Source: DATDRQ01 sp035291645
GTDB lineage: Bacteria; Chloroflexota; Anaerolineae; Anaerolineales; UBA4823
Direction of reading: 5' to 3'
DNA: 7,754 nt
NCBI GenBank assembly: GCA_035291645.1
Contig: DATDRQ010000293.1
Span: forward strand, 1-7,754
Positions 1 to 7,753 of the stretch are shown here, one piece after another; the first letter of the stretch is position 1, and each line of letters begins with the position of its first letter. The translations under genes and the position numbers were made by a program. The notes under the pieces are model-generated. The model worked only from the letters and a program-made list of their open reading frames with translations. It did no database searches and had not been told where the DNA came from.

Positions 1-837
1 GCCCAGCTGCTCAAGCCGCAGTCGGACGACCGCAACGTCAACGTGGAAGAGCTGGTGTACTTCGTGCGCACGCGGGCCGGCTGGCTGAACGCCGAGTTCC
101 GTGTGGGAGGGGACATCGAGCGGCTGAAAGCCTTCCTGGCGTCCGGCATCCCGATTTTGATCGAAGAAGGCTTCCTCCTGGACGAGACCTATTGGCCCAA
201 CGACGACAGGTGGGCCGGGCACTACCTGCTGCTGACCGGCTACGACGACGCCCGGCAGGTCTTCACCGGGCAGGATACCTTCCGGGGGGCGGACCAAGTA
301 GTGCCCTACGCGACCGTGCTGGACCACTGGCAGGCGTTCAACTACGTGTACATCATCCTGTTCCGTCCGGAGCAGGCAGAAACGGTGCAGGCGTTCCTGG
401 GGGAGGACTGGGAGGCGGACGTCAACCGGCAGAACGCCCTGGAGCTGGCGCAGGCCGAGACGGAGGCCGATCCGCAGGACGCCTTTGCCTGGTTCAACCT
501 GGGCAGCAATCTGGTGTACTTCGAGCAGTACGGGGAAGCGGCGCGGGCCTACGACAAGGCGCGCGACCTGGGCCTGCCGCAGCGCATGCTGCGCTACCAG
601 TTCGGACCGTTCTTCGCCTATTTCTTCAGCGGGCGCAACGAGGATCTGATGGCGCTGGTGGACTATGCGATGGAACGCACACCCAACTCCGAAGAGGCGC
701 TGCTATGGCGCGGCTGGGGGCGGTACCGGGATGGGAAGAAGGGTGAGGCGATCGCGGATTTCAACGCGGCGCTGCAGGAGAACCCGTTCTACCAGGACGC
801 ACAGTACGCGCTGGATTTCGTGGCGACGAACCCGTAG
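1..837 (+). CDS. C39-like peptidase with C-terminal TPR repeats (5' end outside window)
   Basis: The frame is open from base 1, so the N-terminus lies outside the window; the GTG at 43 is only an internal codon. 278 residues are visible. The first ~110 resemble the second half of a C39-type papain-like cysteine peptidase domain. A GHYLLLTGYDD segment carries a His at window codon 74 (bases 220-222), and an Asp 18 residues later (in GQDTFRG) fits the catalytic His/Asp pair. The catalytic Cys would be upstream and cannot be checked. From about codon 160 to 264 there are helical TPR-like units, clearest at 160-192 (AWFNLGSNLVYFEQYGEAARAY) and 231-264 (GWGRYRDGKKGEAIADFNAAL). The protein ends at TAG 835-837. 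C39-like domains cleave peptides (leader peptides in bacteriocin transporters), but free-standing C39/TPR proteins have no established substrate, so none is claimed. It converges on the efflux operon and is probably unrelated to it. Confidence 0.8.
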   Translation, partial: AQLLKPQSDDRNVNVEELVYFVRTRAGWLNAEFRVGGDIERLKAFLASGIPILIEEGFLLDETYWPNDDRWAGHYLLLTGYDDARQVFTGQDTFRGADQVVPYATVLDHWQAFNYVYIILFRPEQAETVQAFLGEDWEADVNRQNALELAQAETEADPQDAFAWFNLGSNLVYFEQYGEAARAYDKARDLGLPQRMLRYQFGPFFAYFFSGRNEDLMALVDYAMERTPNSEEALLWRGWGRYRDGKKGEAIADFNAALQENPFYQDAQYALDFVATNP

Positions 838-838
838 A

Positions 839-856
839 GGCGAACGGCCGTTCGCC
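839..856. terminator. Perfect 18-bp palindrome, likely hairpin terminator between convergent genes
   Basis: GGCGAACGGCCGTTCGCC is a perfect palindrome. It can fold as a 7-bp stem with a GGCC loop on either strand. It begins 2 bp after the stop codon of the C39/TPR gene and lies 41 bp beyond the stop of the convergent MFS gene. No U-tract follows directly, so it is not a textbook rho-independent terminator. It may still stop or stabilise transcripts from either side. Confidence 0.55.
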
Positions 857-866
857 CGGTCGCGCT

Positions 867-898
867 GGGGTTTTCACGGGCGCACCGCCGTGAGCCCC
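867..898 (-). terminator. Imperfect hairpin overlapping the MFS stop codon
   Basis: TCACGG (874-879) and CCGTGA (888-893) form an inverted repeat with an 8-nt loop, flanked by GGGG (867-870) and CCCC (895-898). In the minus-strand transcript this hairpin starts in the stop codon of the MFS gene. There is no U-run after it. It is a plausible end of the operon together with the 839-856 palindrome. Confidence 0.35.
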
Positions 899-2295
899 TA
901 CTCCCGGGCAGATCGGGGCAAGGTGCGGGCGGGTTCATCGCGGCTGGGCTGGAGGCGGCGCAGGGCCAGCCAATAGAGAAGGCTTACGAACAACCCGCCG
1001 ATCAAGAAAGGGGCAGCCGGGCCAATGGCCTGGAAGAAGAGGCCGCCAATGACCGGCGCAAGGGCGTTGGCGGCGCTCAGGCAGGCGGCTGAGATGCCCA
1101 ACATACCGCCTACTTCCGCCCAGCCGACGTTCTTGGTGATCAGGCTGTTGAGGCTGGGATGGAGCATACCGCCCCCGATGGCGGCGGGGATCATCGCCAC
1201 CAGGATCCAGGCCAGGCCCAGCCAGCCGGCGTCGGACTCGTCAGGCAGGTCGATGGCGAAATCGTGGGTGGGCGGGGTCTCGCCGGGCAGCTGGCGGGTC
1301 GCGCTCAACTCCTGGGCCAGGGCGGCCTGCGAGTACCAGGGCACGGGCCGCGGCGGCGTCAGGGCGGTCAGGAGCAAACCAGCCGCCAGGAGAGCCAGGC
1401 CGCTGGTGATCAGGCGCCGGTCGCCGTACTTACGGCTCCAGGGGCCGATGAAACCGCCTTGCACGGCGACCACGATGATGCCGATATAAACGAAGATCAC
1501 CGCGTTGCCGGACGCGTTGAGCCCGAGCCGGTTGAGGGTGAAGAGCGAGAGCAGCTGCTCCAGCCCGCCGAAAGCCAGCTGCTGGGCGAACATCAGGGCC
1601 AGCAGGAAGCCGACCGCCGGGTGGCGCAGGGCTTGCCGCATGGCACCGAAGGATACGGCCGGCTTTTCTTGCGCCTGTCCGCGTTTATCGGCCGGCAGGG
1701 TCTCGTCGAAGAGGAACCAGGTGAGCAAGATGGAGATTAGCGAGAAGACGGCCGCGACGAAGGCGGGGACACGGTAGTCGTTGCCGCTGAGCGCCAGGGC
1801 CAGGAAGGCGATCAGCGGCCCAATGATGAAGCCCAGGCCGAAGGCGGCCCCGATCAATCCCAGGCCCTGGGTGCGAGTCTTCTCGGTGGTGCTGTCGGAG
1901 ATGGCGGCTTGAGCGGTGGAGATGTTGGCTCCGGAGAGGCCGTCGATCAAACGGGACAGGAAGATCATCCACAGAGAACCGGCCAAACCCAAAATGAGGA
2001 AACCGATCAATGTACCGATCTGGCTGATGACCAGGACCGGCTTACGCCCGTAGCGATCCGAAAGGCGACCCAGGATGGGAGCGCCGATGAACTGCATGAG
2101 CGGGTAGGTGGCGCCCAGCAGGCCGATCACTAACGGGGTGGCTCCGAAGGAGGTGGCGTAGAGCGGCATGAGGGGGATGATGATGGTCATCCCCAGCAGG
2201 TCGATCAGGACGATGAGGAAGATCGGGAAGATCTTCTTGAAATCGAGCTTTTCTTCTTTTTCGGGGGCAGAAACGGTGCGCGTTCGATCGGACAT
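898..2295 (-). CDS. MFS multidrug efflux transporter, DHA1/TetA-like
   Basis: A 465-residue inner-membrane secondary transporter, expected to exchange a drug-like substrate for protons. About 12 hydrophobic segments are visible, starting at residue 22. The loop 2-3 signature (MFS motif A) is at 76-88, GRLSDRYGRKPVL, with a weaker second copy at about 284-296 (GPWSRKYGDRRLI) in the C-terminal half. The glycine-rich antiporter motif C region is at about 144-162 and ends in GFIIGP. Length is slightly above the usual ~400 because a ~45-residue polar, Pro-rich loop (about 313-357) sits between two C-terminal membrane segments. The ATG at 2293-2295 is 23 bp after the permease stop, which suggests it is the last gene of the operon; no strong Shine-Dalgarno is seen. 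The substrate cannot be told from sequence, and tetracycline specificity should not be assumed. Confidence 0.88.
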   Translation of the reverse strand: MSDRTRTVSAPEKEEKLDFKKIFPIFLIVLIDLLGMTIIIPLMPLYATSFGATPLVIGLLGATYPLMQFIGAPILGRLSDRYGRKPVLVISQIGTLIGFLILGLAGSLWMIFLSRLIDGLSGANISTAQAAISDSTTEKTRTQGLGLIGAAFGLGFIIGPLIAFLALALSGNDYRVPAFVAAVFSLISILLTWFLFDETLPADKRGQAQEKPAVSFGAMRQALRHPAVGFLLALMFAQQLAFGGLEQLLSLFTLNRLGLNASGNAVIFVYIGIIVVAVQGGFIGPWSRKYGDRRLITSGLALLAAGLLLTALTPPRPVPWYSQAALAQELSATRQLPGETPPTHDFAIDLPDESDAGWLGLAWILVAMIPAAIGGGMLHPSLNSLITKNVGWAEVGGMLGISAACLSAANALAPVIGGLFFQAIGPAAPFLIGGLFVSLLYWLALRRLQPSRDEPARTLPRSARE

Positions 2296-2318
2296 GAGGG
2301 CTGAATTTTAAACGCGGA

Positions 2319-4724
2319 TCACTCATACGCCAGGACTTCGCGGATGGTCAGACGGGCGGCGTTGCGGGCAGGGAGAATGCTGGCTAGGACGGAGAGCAGC
2401 AACACCAGGGCAAGCCAGATGACCACGCCGGTCAGGATGAAGGAGAAGGCGATCGGGGCGGAGAAGATGGCGGAGCTGATCACGTCGGACAGCAGCTTAC
2501 CGATGGGGACGGAGAGCAGGCAGCCTGCCAGCCAGCTGATCAGGCCGATGATCAAGCCCTCGACGATGACCATCCTGGTGATGATTTTATCAGAGGCCCC
2601 GATGGCGCGCATCACGCCGATCTCACGGGTGCGCTCCATGACGTTCAGGCTCATGGTGCCCATCAGGCCGATGCTGCCGACTACCGCCATGAGGGTCGCC
2701 ATGATCATCAGGAAAGTGGTCAGGGTGTTCAGGCCTTGGGTCGTGGAACCCTCCAGGTCCTTGCCGGCGCGCACATCGGCGATCTGAAAGCCCAGGCGGT
2801 TGAAGTGAGCCTCGATCAGACGCCCGAGCTGCTTCTGGGCCTCCAATGTGTGCCGCCCATCCCCGGCGACCACCCGGAAGGTGAGCGCCTTGCCCGAGCT
2901 GCCCGTCAGGCTGGACAGGTAATCGTAGCCGGTGTAGGCGAGCAACCCGGCGTCCTTGCCGGCGAACTTGAAGAAGCCGACCACCACCCAGGCGGTCTGT
3001 TCGCCGTCGACCTTGAGGCGCAGGGTGTCTCCGACGCGCAGGCCGGGGAAATCCTCCATGAACGTCTCGCTGAGGGCGATGGCGTTCTCGTCGCCGGGCT
3101 CGATCCAGCGCCCGGCGATCAGCATCGGCTCGATCAGCGGGCTACCGGCGGGCGGTCCGAGCAGCTGCACGTTTTCGCCGGGCGCGCCGTCTGCTTTGAC
3201 GATCTCGGCGCGGGCCGCGGACCAGCCTTCGACCGACTCGACCCCGGGCAGCTGCCTGGCGACCTGCTCGATCTCGCGGATGCGGTAAGGCTGGGTGAAG
3301 GTCAAGTTCACGTCGGCGACGAAGTACTTGCGCAGCTGGTCCATGTAATCGTCTATGGAAGCGCGCACGTTGAAGGTGCTGATGAAGATGGCGCCACCCA
3401 GCACCAGGGTCAGCAGGGTGAGCGCCAGGCGCAGGCGGCGGCGGAAGGTGTTGCGGATGGAGATCAACATCGGACGGGAGAGGCCGCGCACGCGCACGAG
3501 CCTATCGAAGGCGCGGTTTTGCAGGTCGCCCTGGTTGCCGGCGCCGTTGAGCGCTTCCTGGATGGAGATGCGCGTGCCGTGCAGGATAGGGAAGACGCCC
3601 GCCAGCTGCGGCACGATCAAGGCGATCACGACCTGCAGGAAGACCGCCTGAGGGATGACCCGGTAACCCTGGGGGATGAAATTGAGCTGGTTCGCCAGGA
3701 AGCGGTGTTCCCAATAGGCGGCCTGGTTGGCCAGCGGGATGGAGATCGCCAGGGCGATCAGGCTGAAGGCCAGGATGAGCACGAAGTAGATGCCGTTGAC
3801 CTGCGTCCGGGTCGCCCCGACCGTCTTCATCACACCGACCTGCTGGATCTGCTGGTTGAGCAAGGCCGAGAGGGTGTTGGTGATCAGAAAGGCGCTCAGG
3901 AAGACCACCAGCAGGCCGAGCACGATCAGCACTCCGCCGATGGCGTTCAAATAAGATGCGATGGGATGACCCGTCCTGCCCCGGACGGTGGAGTTGAGCA
4001 CCTCGTAGCTATCCGCGTCGAAGTCCTCGACCAGCAGGTCCGCCACGGAGCGGAGGTGGGCGAGGTCTTCCGGGTTTTCTGCAACGGTGGCGTAGACCTG
4101 GTTGAGCAGCAGGGGTCGTTCGAGCCACTCGAGGGTATCGTAGGTAATGTAGCCCTGGACGGGGGCCATGAAGAAACCGCTGCCGCCTGAATCGGCGCCG
4201 ATGGTCTGGTCCTGGATGACGCCGACCAGCTTCATTTTTCGAACGGCGCCGGAAGGCAGGCGGAGCTCGAGCTGGTCGCCGATGTGGGCGCGCGTATCCG
4301 CCAGCTTGTTCTTGTCGAGGACGATCTGCTTATCCGCCGGAGGCCAGTCGCCGGCTACCCGTTCGACCCGGTTGATATTCATTCCGTCGAAATCAGGGAT
4401 GGCGTGCACCTCGATGGGGACGTATTCGTCCTGGCCGACCCGCAGGCGCAGCCCATAGACTGCCGCCCCTTCAACTTCTTTTATCCCCGGTACAGCCTTG
4501 ACGTGATCGAGGTAGTCTTCATCATAGCCAGCCACCCGGATCAGGACGTTGGCGGGGTTGACCTGGGCGTAGCTGGCGCGCATATCCTGCGCCAGGTAAT
4601 AGAACAGCGAGGCGATCATGCCGATGGCGAACAGCCCGACGGCGATGGAGGCGATCACCAACAGGGAACGGACCTTGTTGCTCCACAGGTCCGAGAGGAC
4701 TTTATTCCAGCGCGGCCGGAACAT
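2319..4724 (-). CDS. ABC exporter permease, FtsX/MacB family, two fused halves
   Basis: An 801-residue inner-membrane permease made of two similar halves. Half 1: membrane helix about 19-44, extracytoplasmic MacB-like core domain about 45-255, three-helix FtsX domain about 261-391. Half 2: helix about 431-451, core domain about 455-660, FtsX domain about 667-795. That makes about eight helices. The conserved FtsX cytoplasmic motif is clear in half 2 (697-711, ERTREIGVMRAIGAS), with its counterpart in half 1 at 291-304 (QQIQQVGVMKTVGA). The layout resembles LolC and LolE joined into one chain, so a single polypeptide could form the whole membrane part. Such permeases move lipoproteins, lipids, peptides or drugs by mechanotransmission; the substrate here is unknown. 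The ATG at 4722-4724 lies 2 bp after the ATPase 2 stop, implying translational coupling. No truncation is seen. Confidence 0.9.
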   Translation of the reverse strand: MFRPRWNKVLSDLWSNKVRSLLVIASIAVGLFAIGMIASLFYYLAQDMRASYAQVNPANVLIRVAGYDEDYLDHVKAVPGIKEVEGAAVYGLRLRVGQDEYVPIEVHAIPDFDGMNINRVERVAGDWPPADKQIVLDKNKLADTRAHIGDQLELRLPSGAVRKMKLVGVIQDQTIGADSGGSGFFMAPVQGYITYDTLEWLERPLLLNQVYATVAENPEDLAHLRSVADLLVEDFDADSYEVLNSTVRGRTGHPIASYLNAIGGVLIVLGLLVVFLSAFLITNTLSALLNQQIQQVGVMKTVGATRTQVNGIYFVLILAFSLIALAISIPLANQAAYWEHRFLANQLNFIPQGYRVIPQAVFLQVVIALIVPQLAGVFPILHGTRISIQEALNGAGNQGDLQNRAFDRLVRVRGLSRPMLISIRNTFRRRLRLALTLLTLVLGGAIFISTFNVRASIDDYMDQLRKYFVADVNLTFTQPYRIREIEQVARQLPGVESVEGWSAARAEIVKADGAPGENVQLLGPPAGSPLIEPMLIAGRWIEPGDENAIALSETFMEDFPGLRVGDTLRLKVDGEQTAWVVVGFFKFAGKDAGLLAYTGYDYLSSLTGSSGKALTFRVVAGDGRHTLEAQKQLGRLIEAHFNRLGFQIADVRAGKDLEGSTTQGLNTLTTFLMIMATLMAVVGSIGLMGTMSLNVMERTREIGVMRAIGASDKIITRMVIVEGLIIGLISWLAGCLLSVPIGKLLSDVISSAIFSAPIAFSFILTGVVIWLALVLLLSVLASILPARNAARLTIREVLAYE

Positions 4725-4726
4725 GA

Positions 4727-5814
<1,088 letters not shown>

Positions 5815-5815
<1 letters not shown>

Positions 5816-6576
5816 CAGGCGCTGACCTCCCCGTCGCGGATCTCCAGGCAACGCGAGGCGCGCTGGACGATGCCCCGGTCGTGGGTGACCATGACGACGG
5901 TCTTGCCCTGGCGCGTGAATCCCTGAAAGATATCGAAGATGACCTCTGCGGTGACCGAATCGAGCCGCCCGGTGGGTTCGTCGGCGACGATGATGGGCGG
6001 GTCGTTGGCCAGGGCGCGGGCGATGGCGACGCGCTGCTGCTGCCCGCCGGAGATCTGCGAGGGCAGCTTGTAGGCGTGCTCCTGCAGCTCCACCTGGCGC
6101 AGCAGTTCCATGGCGAATGCGCGGCTGCGGCGGCCCTGGAAGAAGCCGCGGAAATCCACCGGCAAGAGGATGTTGTCCAGCAAGGACAGGGTTGGAATGA
6201 GATGGAAGGACTGGTAGACCACACCCATCGTCCGGCCGCGCCAGCGCGCCAGCCGGCTCTCGTCCAGGCAGTGGATGCAGGCGTCGGCGACCCACACCTG
6301 GCCGGAAGTGACGTGGTCGGTGCCGGTGATCATGTTGATCAGGGTGGTCTTGCCGGCGCCCGACTTGCCGCTGATCGCCAGGAACTCGCCGGGGTGAACG
6401 TCCAGGTCGACGCCCTTCAGCGCCTCGAACGGCCCGGCTGCGGTGGGGTAGGTCTTGACCACGCCGCGCAGGCGGATGAGCGCTTCGCCCTGCCCCCGAG
6501 AATTCGTCTGTTCGATAGTATCAGCCGGCCTGCCTTGATTATCCGACCCCGGTCTTACAGCATTCCACACAACCAT
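5815..6576 (-). CDS. ABC transporter ATPase 1 (LolD/MacB-like)
   Basis: A 253-residue cytoplasmic ABC ATPase and the first gene of the operon. Motifs: A-loop Tyr43, Walker A GKSGAGKTT (70-78), Q-loop Gln122, signature ISGGQQQRVAIARAL (175-189), Walker B IIVADE with Glu200, D-loop RLDS, switch His232. All catalytic positions are intact. It is clearly a paralogue of ATPase 2 next to it. With one permease chain between them, the two probably form a heterodimer (inference). About 33 residues precede the ABC core; their codons are more AT-rich than the rest, so this N-terminus may be poorly conserved. An in-frame TAA 21 nt upstream of ATG 6576 excludes an earlier start; GTG at codon 3 is the only close alternative. 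No good Shine-Dalgarno precedes the ATG. The stop codon shares one base with the next start. Confidence 0.92.
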
Positions 6577-6607
6577 AAGGTTTGACCCGCAACATTAAAG
6601 GAAGATG

Positions 6608-6637
6608 AACGAATTGTAGTATAATGAACAATTCGTT
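6608..6637. promoter_or_regulatory. Perfect 10-bp inverted repeat, candidate TetR-family operator
   Basis: AACGAATTGT (6608-6617) and ACAATTCGTT (6628-6637) are exact reverse complements separated by 10 bp, giving about two helical turns centre to centre. The spacer holds TATAAT on the plus strand (6620-6625) and TATACT on the minus strand (6618-6623). The site lies between the regulator and the operon, downstream of the predicted operon start point, where a bound dimer pair would block transcription. Assignment to the neighbouring TetR protein is inference from position. Confidence 0.6.
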
Positions 6638-6650
6638 TATTTATTGGCTA

Positions 6651-6675
6651 CTCCCCGATTATACTGCCTGGGGAG
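6651..6675. repeat. Inverted repeat CTCCCC/GGGGAG around the operon -10 element
   Basis: CTCCCC (6651-6656) and GGGGAG (6670-6675) are exact 6-bp inverted arms with a 13-bp spacer. The spacer contains the minus-strand -10 hexamer TATAAT. This could be a second operator or a hairpin-capable site; chance is also possible for arms this short in GC-rich DNA. Confidence 0.35.
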
Positions 6676-6685
6676 CGGCTGTCAA
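6658..6685 (-). promoter_or_regulatory. Consensus sigma70-type promoter for the efflux operon
   Basis: On the minus strand TTGACA (6685-6680) is followed after 16 bp by TATAAT (6663-6658), both perfect matches to the housekeeping consensus. Transcription should start near 6651, giving a leader of about 75 nt before ATG 6576. The 6608-6637 inverted repeat falls at roughly +14 to +43. A strong promoter with an adjacent operator suits a tightly repressed, inducible efflux operon. Confidence 0.7.
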
Positions 6686-6726
6686 CGATCAGTTTGTTCA
6701 GGTTGTGTAATTCTAGACACATGTTC

Positions 6727-6732
6727 AGGAGG
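6727..6732 (+). promoter_or_regulatory. Shine-Dalgarno AGGAGG for the tetR-family gene
   Basis: A full AGGAGG lies 5 nt before ATG 6738 and fixes that start. It is much stronger than any site before the operon genes. Confidence 0.8.
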
Positions 6733-6737
6733 CAAGC

Positions 6738-7349
6738 ATGAATGAGCCCCGCATCGACCGCAGGGTCAGCCGCACCCGCCGGCATCTGCGCCAGGCCCTG
6801 ATGGCGCTCATCCTCGAAAACGGGTACGACGAGATCACCATCGAGGACATCACCGACCGGGCCGACCTGGGGCGCACGACCTTCTACCTGCACTACCGGG
6901 ACAAGGAAGCCCTGCTGCTGGAGAGCCTGGAGGCGACCGCCGAGGAGCTGCGCGGCCAGATCCGCCTGGAGCGCATGCAGCCGGAGAGCAGCTCAGCCGG
7001 AGGGCCCATCCAGGAGGTGTTCCGGCACGCCGCCCTGAACTCCGACCTGTATAAGATCATCCTGAGCGGCGGGGCGGCCTCGCGCGTGCTTAACTATGTG
7101 CGGGAGATGCTGCTGGAGGCTGCGGTGGAGTTCTTCGGACCGCGGCTCGCCGCCCGGCGGGGAGAGAACGTCCCGCCGGTCGATTCATTCGCCGGGTACT
7201 TTGCGAGCGCCCTGCTGGGTTACCTGACCTGGTGGTTGGATAAAGGCATGCCTTACGGACCGGACGAAGTGGCAGACCTGTTCATTCGCCTATTCTTCAA
7301 TGGGGCACAGCAATACATTGGAGAACCGTCCCGGGATAAGGCGAAATAA
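6738..7349 (+). CDS. TetR/AcrR-family transcriptional repressor
   Basis: 203 residues, typical length for the family. The N-terminal DNA-binding domain spans about 10-60: the helix-turn-helix is at about 33-52 (ITIEDITDRADLGRTTFYLHY) and runs into the family hallmark HYRDKEALLLE. The all-helical C-terminal part (about 85-195) should bind ligand and form the dimer. Its end, with FAGYFASALLGYLTWWLDKG followed by a helix ending LFIRLFFNGAQQYI, resembles the DhaS/TetR_C_8-type C-terminal region, although the ligand cannot be predicted. The gene is divergent from the four-gene exporter operon with 161 bp between start codons, the classic arrangement for a local repressor that also represses itself. 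No convincing plus-strand -35/-10 pair was found for it; the TATAAT at 6620-6625 lacks a good -35. Confidence 0.93.
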   Translation: MNEPRIDRRVSRTRRHLRQALMALILENGYDEITIEDITDRADLGRTTFYLHYRDKEALLLESLEATAEELRGQIRLERMQPESSSAGGPIQEVFRHAALNSDLYKIILSGGAASRVLNYVREMLLEAAVEFFGPRLAARRGENVPPVDSFAGYFASALLGYLTWWLDKGMPYGPDEVADLFIRLFFNGAQQYIGEPSRDKAK

Positions 7350-7489
7350 TCAAGGCCACCATTAACCCATCTATGCCTAAAACCGCCCACCGTTTACGCA
7401 CGCGGCGCGGCCGGAAGCGCTGCTGGCGCAGACCAAGAGGCCGGGCAGGTTGGTACGCCAGTAAAACCGGGAAGGATGAGGAGGCCGGA
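7350..7489. other. Intergenic stretch between convergent genes, no gene recognised
   Basis: 140 bp between the regulator stop and the stop of the Pro/Thr-rich gene on the other strand. I see no convincing reading frame, RNA gene or strong hairpin with a T-run. Confidence 0.5.
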
Positions 7490-7753
7490 TCACCAGGGGA
7501 CCGGGGTCGGTTCCTCGGTAGGCAGCGGAGGCGGCATGGTGTCGGTCGGCAGCGGCTCCAACGTCGGGGCTGGAGTCGGCGTGGGTGGATCGAGGACCGG
7601 CGGATCGGTCGGGAGAGGAGTAGGAGACGGAGGTATGGGGGTATCCGTCGGAGGGGGCAAAGGGGTGAGGTTGGAACAGGCTGCTCGGTAGCGCGCGCGC
7701 TCACCGCCTGTGAGGCTTGCTGAAGGGCCTGCCCGACGACTCCCAGCGCGCTG
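7490..7753 (-). CDS. C-terminal end of a protein with a Pro/Thr-rich tail (partial, apparent frameshift)
   Basis: The 5' part of the gene lies to the right of the window. On the minus strand the frame ending at TGA 7492-7490 encodes a tail in which 26 of the last 57 residues are Pro and 11 are Thr (for example PSPTPLPTDPP and PPTPTPAPTLEPLPTD). Such tails are common at the ends of surface or secreted Gram-positive-like and Chloroflexota proteins. Upstream of about 7663 the same frame becomes Arg/Gly-rich and unlikely, whereas the neighbouring frame reads plausibly (ALGVVGQALQQASQAVSA, then TEQPVPTSP). The two join smoothly with a -1 shift at the C-run 7662-7665. This is either a one-base deletion (sequencing or real) or, less likely, a single frame throughout. 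The product is not identifiable. Confidence 0.5.
   Translation of the reverse strand, partial: QRAGSRRAGPSASLTGGERARYRAACSNLTPLPPPTDTPIPPSPTPLPTDPPVLDPPTPTPAPTLEPLPTDTMPPPLPTEEPTPVPW

Noticed and set aside
2736..4190. Long plus-strand open frame (484 residues) opposite the permease
   Set aside because: Its composition (Asp/Gln/Glu/Gly-rich, no hydrophobic core, no known motif) is that of an antisense shadow of the permease gene, which has clear FtsX motifs and is full length.
5818..6295. Upstream extension of ATPase 2 giving a 522-residue protein starting at 6295
   Set aside because: It overlaps ATPase 1 in another frame, is rich in Arg/Pro/Ala without family motifs, and ATG 5813-5815 has a TGATG coupling overlap and a Shine-Dalgarno sequence.
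6605..6619. Four-codon plus-strand frame (MNEL) preceded by an AAAGGAAG sequence
   Set aside because: Too short to support as a gene, and it lies inside the inverted-repeat operator candidate; likely chance.
6582..6625. TTGACC (6582-6587) with TATAAT (6620-6625) as a plus-strand promoter for the regulator
   Set aside because: The spacing is 32 bp, far from the 16-18 bp a sigma70 promoter needs.
6721..6741. Six-codon mini-frame (MFRRQA) whose stop overlaps the regulator start as ATGA
   Set aside because: It has no Shine-Dalgarno of its own, and its AGG AGG codons are simply the ribosome binding site of the regulator gene.
7403..7465. GC-rich stretch after the regulator considered as a tRNA or terminator
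   Set aside because: No cloverleaf, no CCA-end or conserved T-loop, and no stem followed by a T-run could be found.
7476..7691. Plus-strand Gly/Val/Ser-rich frame that looks like a repeat protein
   Set aside because: It is the antisense image of the Pro/Thr-rich tail on the minus strand, with no proper ribosome binding site.
7297..7704. Minus-strand 135-codon frame running into the regulator gene
   Set aside because: Only its first ~15 codons look protein-like; the rest is Arg/Pro-rich and antisense to the regulator end, consistent with reading the wrong frame after the apparent frameshift.
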